Positions 57,483 to 60,461 of a DNA stretch of 60,461 nucleotides are shown piece after piece; the stretch's first letter is position 1, and the number at the start of each line of letters is the position of its first letter. A model generated the notes under the pieces. It saw only the letters and a list, made by a program, of their open reading frames with translations, searched no databases and had not been told where the DNA came from. The DNA is taken from positions 1 to 60,461 of the forward strand of contig NZ_JADEYH010000029.1 of the NCBI RefSeq assembly GCF_017114865.1. Reading direction: 5' to 3'. Position numbers and translations under genes: made by a program. The DNA is from Streptomyces verrucosisporus. Lineage in GTDB: Bacteria > Actinomycetota > Actinomycetes > Streptomycetales > Streptomycetaceae.

Positions 57483-59888
57483 TCAGCTGCGCCGGCCGGC
57501 GACCTCGAAGGTCAGGCCGTGTTCGTCGATGCCCACCCGCGCCGCGTCGCCCGCGCGCAGCGCGCCGTCGAGGATCAGATCGGCGAGGCGGTCGTCCAGG
57601 TGGGTGCGGACGGTGCCGCGCAGGGGGTGGGCGCCGGAGTCGGGCTGGTAGCCCTGGTTGATCAGCCACTCGTGGGCGCTGAGGTCGACCTCCAGGCCGA
57701 TGCCCTGGGCGCCCAGCAGCCGGCGGCTGTCCTCCAGCAGCAGCCCGACGACGCGCAGCAGGTCCTCGCGGGTCAGGGGGCGGAAGAAGACGGTCTCGTC
57801 GACGTACTCCAGCAGTTCCGGCCGTACCCGGTCGCGCAGATGCGCCAGGGTCTCCTCGCGGAGCGCGCCGGGGTCGCCGGAGTGGGCCAGCACGCTGCGC
57901 GGGTCGACGGTGACGGTCAGGACGACCACCGCCCCGCCGAGGCCGGCGGCGGGGCCCTGGGCACCGGCGGGCCGGGCGCCCTCGAGCAGCCGTGCCAGCG
58001 AGTCCAGGACGTCCGGGTGGGCCCGGTCGATCCCGTCGAGCAGGACGACGGAGCGCGGCCCGCGCCGTACCGCCTCCTCCAGCCGGCCCGCCTCCCCACG
58101 CCCCTCCCGCAGGGCGCCCGCGCCGAAGCGCACCAGGCGGCCCGCGTCGCCCAGGAGCTCGGTGGCCAGGGCCCTGGCCAGCTCGGTCTTGCCCACCCCG
58201 GGCGGCCCGGCGAACAGCAGGACCGCGGCGGGCCGCCCGGGCGCGCTCATCCCCGCCCGCGCCCGCCGTACCGCCCGTGTCACCGCCGAGACGGCCTCGT
58301 CCTGGCCGGTCACCCGCTCGTGCAGCCTCTCCTCCAGATGCCGCAGGTGCTCGCGCTCGTCGCGGGCCAGCCGGCCGGCGGGGATGCCGGTGCGCCGGGA
58401 GACGGCGCCGGCGATGTCCTCCACGGTCACCCGGGCGGCGCTCTCGCGCTTCTCGGCGACGGTGGCCCGCTCCAGGTCCAGCTCCCGCATGCCCTCGCGC
58501 AGCGTCGCGGCCCGCCCCAGATCCTCCTGGGCCAGGGCCTGGTCGAGTTCGCGCCGCAGCAGGTCGCGGCGGTCCTCGACCTCCGCGACCTCACCGCTGC
58601 GGCCGAGACCTCGCAGCCGCGCCCGGGCGCCGGCCTGGTCGAGCAGGGAGACGGCCTTGGCGGGCAGGAAGCTCCCGGTCAGATGGCGGGCGGACAGCTC
58701 GGCGGCGGCCCGCAGCGCCTCGTCGGAGAAGCGGACCTGGTGGTGGGCCTCGTAGGAGCCGCGCAGGCCCTCCAGGATGCGCACGGTCTCCTCGACGGTC
58801 GGCTCGGGCACCAGCACCGGCTGGAAGCGGTGGTGCAGGGCGACGTCCCGCTCCACATGGCGGCGGTACTCGTCGATGGTGGTGGCGCCCACGACGCGCA
58901 GCCCGCCGCGGGCGAGCGCGGCCCGCAGCACGCCGCCGAGACCGGGGAAGCCGTCGGTGCCGGCGCCCGCGCCGACGAGGGTGTGCAGCTCGTCGAGGAA
59001 GAGGACGATCCGGTCGTCGGAGGCGACCTCCTCGACGATCGCGCGCAGCCGCTCCTCGATCTCCTCCCGGTAGCGGGCGCCGGCCACCAGCGCGGCCAGC
59101 TCCAGGCCGACGATCCGGCGGCCCCGCAGCTCCGGCGGCACCTCGCCGGCCGCGATCCGCCGGGCCAGGCCCTCGACGACCACGGTCTTGCCGACGCCCG
59201 GCTCACCGATCAGGGCGGGGTTGTTCCGGGTCCGGCGGGAGAGCACCTCGATGGTCTGGTCGATCTCCTCCGTGCGCCCCACCACCGGGTCCAGCCGGCC
59301 CTCGCGGGCCTGCGCGGTCAGATCGCGGCCGTAGCGGTCCAGCACCGGGGTGGGTCCGGGCCGGTCGGACGGGCGGGACGGGCCGGACGCGGCCCTGCGT
59401 ACCGGCTCGGGTGCGGCGCCCGCGGCGCGCAGCGCCTGGCCGGCGCCGCTGCGGGGATCGTCCAGCAGGGCGGACAGGACGTGCTCGGGACCGAAGCGGG
59501 GCGCGTCGGCGGCGCGGGCGCCCGCACGGGCCGCCAGCAGGGCGCGTTCGGCCGCGGGCGTCAGGGAGGTGCCGGCGCCGGTGCTCCTGGCGAGGGCCGG
59601 GAGGAGGTCGGCGGCGAGCCGGTCCGGGCCCACTCCGGCGTCCTCCAGGACGCGGCGCGAGGAGCCCACCCGGGTGGCGGCCCACAGCAGATGGCCGGTG
59701 TCCAGCTCGCCGCCGTCCCCGGCCGCCCGTCCGGCGGCCAGGGACAGCAGCTTCCGGGCGGACTCGTCCGGGAGCGACCCGGCGGCTGGGAGGCGGCCGT
59801 CCGGGTCCGGGTCCCGGGGGCCGGTGCCGAGGACGTGGTTGAGCGGTTCGGCGAAAGGGTCCTGCGGTCCGAACACGGGCGTCGGCAT
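57483..59888 (-). CDS. ClpB/ClpC-like double AAA+ ATPase with degenerate second ATPase domain
   Basis: The product has 801 aa. The start is the ATG after AGGTGATCTCC (MPTPVFGPQDPFAEPL). The N-terminal Clp repeat region (~1-165) is atypical. NBD1: Walker A IGEPGVGKTVVVEG (228-235), Walker B IVLFLDELHTLVGAG (299-300 DE), Arg-rich VGATTIDEYRRHVE. The middle domain is a shortened coiled coil (~420-485). NBD2 has Walker A FAGPPGVGKTELA (561-568), but Walker B reads VVLLDGIDRAHPDVL: the catalytic Glu is Gly (619), and the GAPPGYVG pore-loop stretch is missing. NBD1 probably powers the hexamer and NBD2 only binds nucleotide. Its role in disaggregation with DnaK or in stress is inferred. Confidence 0.93.
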   Translation of the reverse strand: MPTPVFGPQDPFAEPLNHVLGTGPRDPDPDGRLPAAGSLPDESARKLLSLAAGRAAGDGGELDTGHLLWAATRVGSSRRVLEDAGVGPDRLAADLLPALARSTGAGTSLTPAAERALLAARAGARAADAPRFGPEHVLSALLDDPRSGAGQALRAAGAAPEPVRRAASGPSRPSDRPGPTPVLDRYGRDLTAQAREGRLDPVVGRTEEIDQTIEVLSRRTRNNPALIGEPGVGKTVVVEGLARRIAAGEVPPELRGRRIVGLELAALVAGARYREEIEERLRAIVEEVASDDRIVLFLDELHTLVGAGAGTDGFPGLGGVLRAALARGGLRVVGATTIDEYRRHVERDVALHHRFQPVLVPEPTVEETVRILEGLRGSYEAHHQVRFSDEALRAAAELSARHLTGSFLPAKAVSLLDQAGARARLRGLGRSGEVAEVEDRRDLLRRELDQALAQEDLGRAATLREGMRELDLERATVAEKRESAARVTVEDIAGAVSRRTGIPAGRLARDEREHLRHLEERLHERVTGQDEAVSAVTRAVRRARAGMSAPGRPAAVLLFAGPPGVGKTELARALATELLGDAGRLVRFGAGALREGRGEAGRLEEAVRRGPRSVVLLDGIDRAHPDVLDSLARLLEGARPAGAQGPAAGLGGAVVVLTVTVDPRSVLAHSGDPGALREETLAHLRDRVRPELLEYVDETVFFRPLTREDLLRVVGLLLEDSRRLLGAQGIGLEVDLSAHEWLINQGYQPDSGAHPLRGTVRTHLDDRLADLILDGALRAGDAARVGIDEHGLTFEVAGRRS

Positions 59889-60293
59889 GGAGATCACCTG
59901 GGTGGTGCCGGAGTCGGGGGCAGGGGGCTGAAGCAGGGGTCGGGGGCCGGGGGAGACACGGCCCGGCCACGGCCAAGTCTGATCCGGAGCGGAGGGTTCC
60001 GCGACTCGGCGTGTTGCGGCCGGGGTTCTCCCGTATGCCGGTTTCCCGGGGCGGGTGCCGTCCGGGCCGGTTCACCGCGCACGCGGGGAACCGGCGGGGA
60101 GTATGCCTGTTTCGGGTTTCCGAATCCGCCCGCTATTCGGTGCGGACGTTCCGCGGAAAAGGAATCCCGGGAAGGGTGGCCGGCCGAGGAGTGTGAAAAG
60201 CGACTGGTCGGAGACGGTCTGTTGAGGGACTTGGGGGTGCGTTCCGAGGGAAAGGCCGCGGTTCGGCCGTTCCCGGAGGTGGCCGCACGGCTC
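59889..60293. other. Intergenic region upstream of the ClpB-like gene
   Basis: About 400 bp without a supported gene. It holds the Clp promoter on the minus strand and a small palindrome TTCCGCGGAA (60149-60158). No HAIR/HspR-type or CIRCE-type inverted repeat was found, so classic heat-shock repressors are not indicated. Confidence 0.5.
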
Positions 60294-60346
60294 TTGACCC
60301 CCTGGATGAAACGTTGCAATACTGACGGGATTAGAAAGCGCTTACT
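60294..60346 (+). promoter_or_regulatory. Promoter with LacI-type operator facing right, out of the window
   Basis: TTGACC (60294-60299) and AATACT (60318-60323) are 18 bp apart. Ten bases further lies AGAAAGCGCTTACT (60333-60346), a near-perfect LacI/GalR-family operator (GAAAGCGCTTAC core). No plus-strand gene follows before the edge, so it drives the next gene to the right, probably a sugar-uptake or glycosidase operon. Confidence 0.7.
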
Positions 60347-60426
60347 GCACTTTTCTCGCGACCCCCTCCCGGTCGGCCCCTCCGGCCCTGCCCGGCGCGA
60401 GCGGCCCTGCGCCGCGTGCGGCGAGC

Positions 60427-60461
<35 letters not shown>

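Noticed and set aside
59889..60293. Classic HspR (HAIR) or HrcA (CIRCE) operator before the ClpB-like gene
   Set aside because: No CTTGAGT-N7-ACTCAAG or TTAGCACTC-N9 inverted repeat could be found.

Overview
The window is high-GC actinomycete DNA, almost certainly Streptomyces or a close relative. The evidence is strong G/C third-position bias, many GTG and TTG starts, 4-bp start/stop overlaps, whiJ-type regulator/DUF397 pairs, an HATPase anti-sigma-like protein, secreted GH81 and GH27 glycosidases, and LacI-type operators. It starts inside a secreted-protease gene and ends in a run of 33 C, which looks like a contig end.

Layout. (1) 0-6 kb: the start of an alpha-lytic-type protease, then a SigK locus (sigK, rskA, photolyase). 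Its two likely effector genes, a fasciclin lipoprotein and a membrane molybdopterin oxidoreductase, are both broken. (2) 6-14 kb: ordinary chromosomal genes: aldo/keto reductase, long-chain acyl-CoA synthetase, fdhD, SDR, tRNA-Leu(GAG), a small SCO4402-like protein, a whiJ-type regulator/DUF397/HATPase trio, and an EcsC-domain protein with an operator inside its promoter spacer. (3) 14-45 kb: a defence island. It holds a UvrD-like helicase with a RelE-like N-terminus, a soluble Ser/Thr kinase, and a type I restriction operon hsdM-hsdS-[AAA ATPase-DUF4276]-hsdR with an OLD-like pair embedded in it. An HTH/N6-adenine methyltransferase diverges from a DndB-like gene and a DUF3644 (HEPN, RNxxxH) gene. 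Next comes a six-gene overlapping operon at 32.2-45.05 kb: two unrecognised proteins, a giant DExH helicase with several zinc ribbons and a DUF1998-like end, a J-like protein without HPD, a GrpE-like protein and an Hsp70-like ATPase. This operon is the best candidate for an undescribed system: a helicase with its own degenerate DnaK/DnaJ/GrpE set.

(4) 45.2-46.4 kb: a DUF7873-like gene followed by two tRNA-like units in circularly permuted order. In each, a 3' half (T-arm and acceptor 3' strand) precedes its complementary 5' half (acceptor 5' strand, D-arm). Acceptor and anticodon stems both pair across the permutation, and leader/trailer sequences pair outside it. Permuted tRNA genes are known from algae and archaea; I know of no established bacterial case.

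(5) 46.5-60.5 kb: a small membrane protein, GH81 beta-1,3-glucanase under a perfect LacI-type palindrome, a membrane Mrr-like nuclease, GH27 alpha-galactosidase with ricin-B repeats, a DinB-family protein, a decayed regulator/peptide/methyltransferase cluster, htpG, a ClpB-like ATPase with a damaged second ATPase domain, and a LacI-type promoter/operator facing out of the window.

Several genes are broken (fasciclin, molybdopterin oxidoreductase, DUF4276, a whiJ-type regulator, a PIMT-like methyltransferase). The strain is either losing accessory functions or the sequence carries errors; read-level checks would decide.
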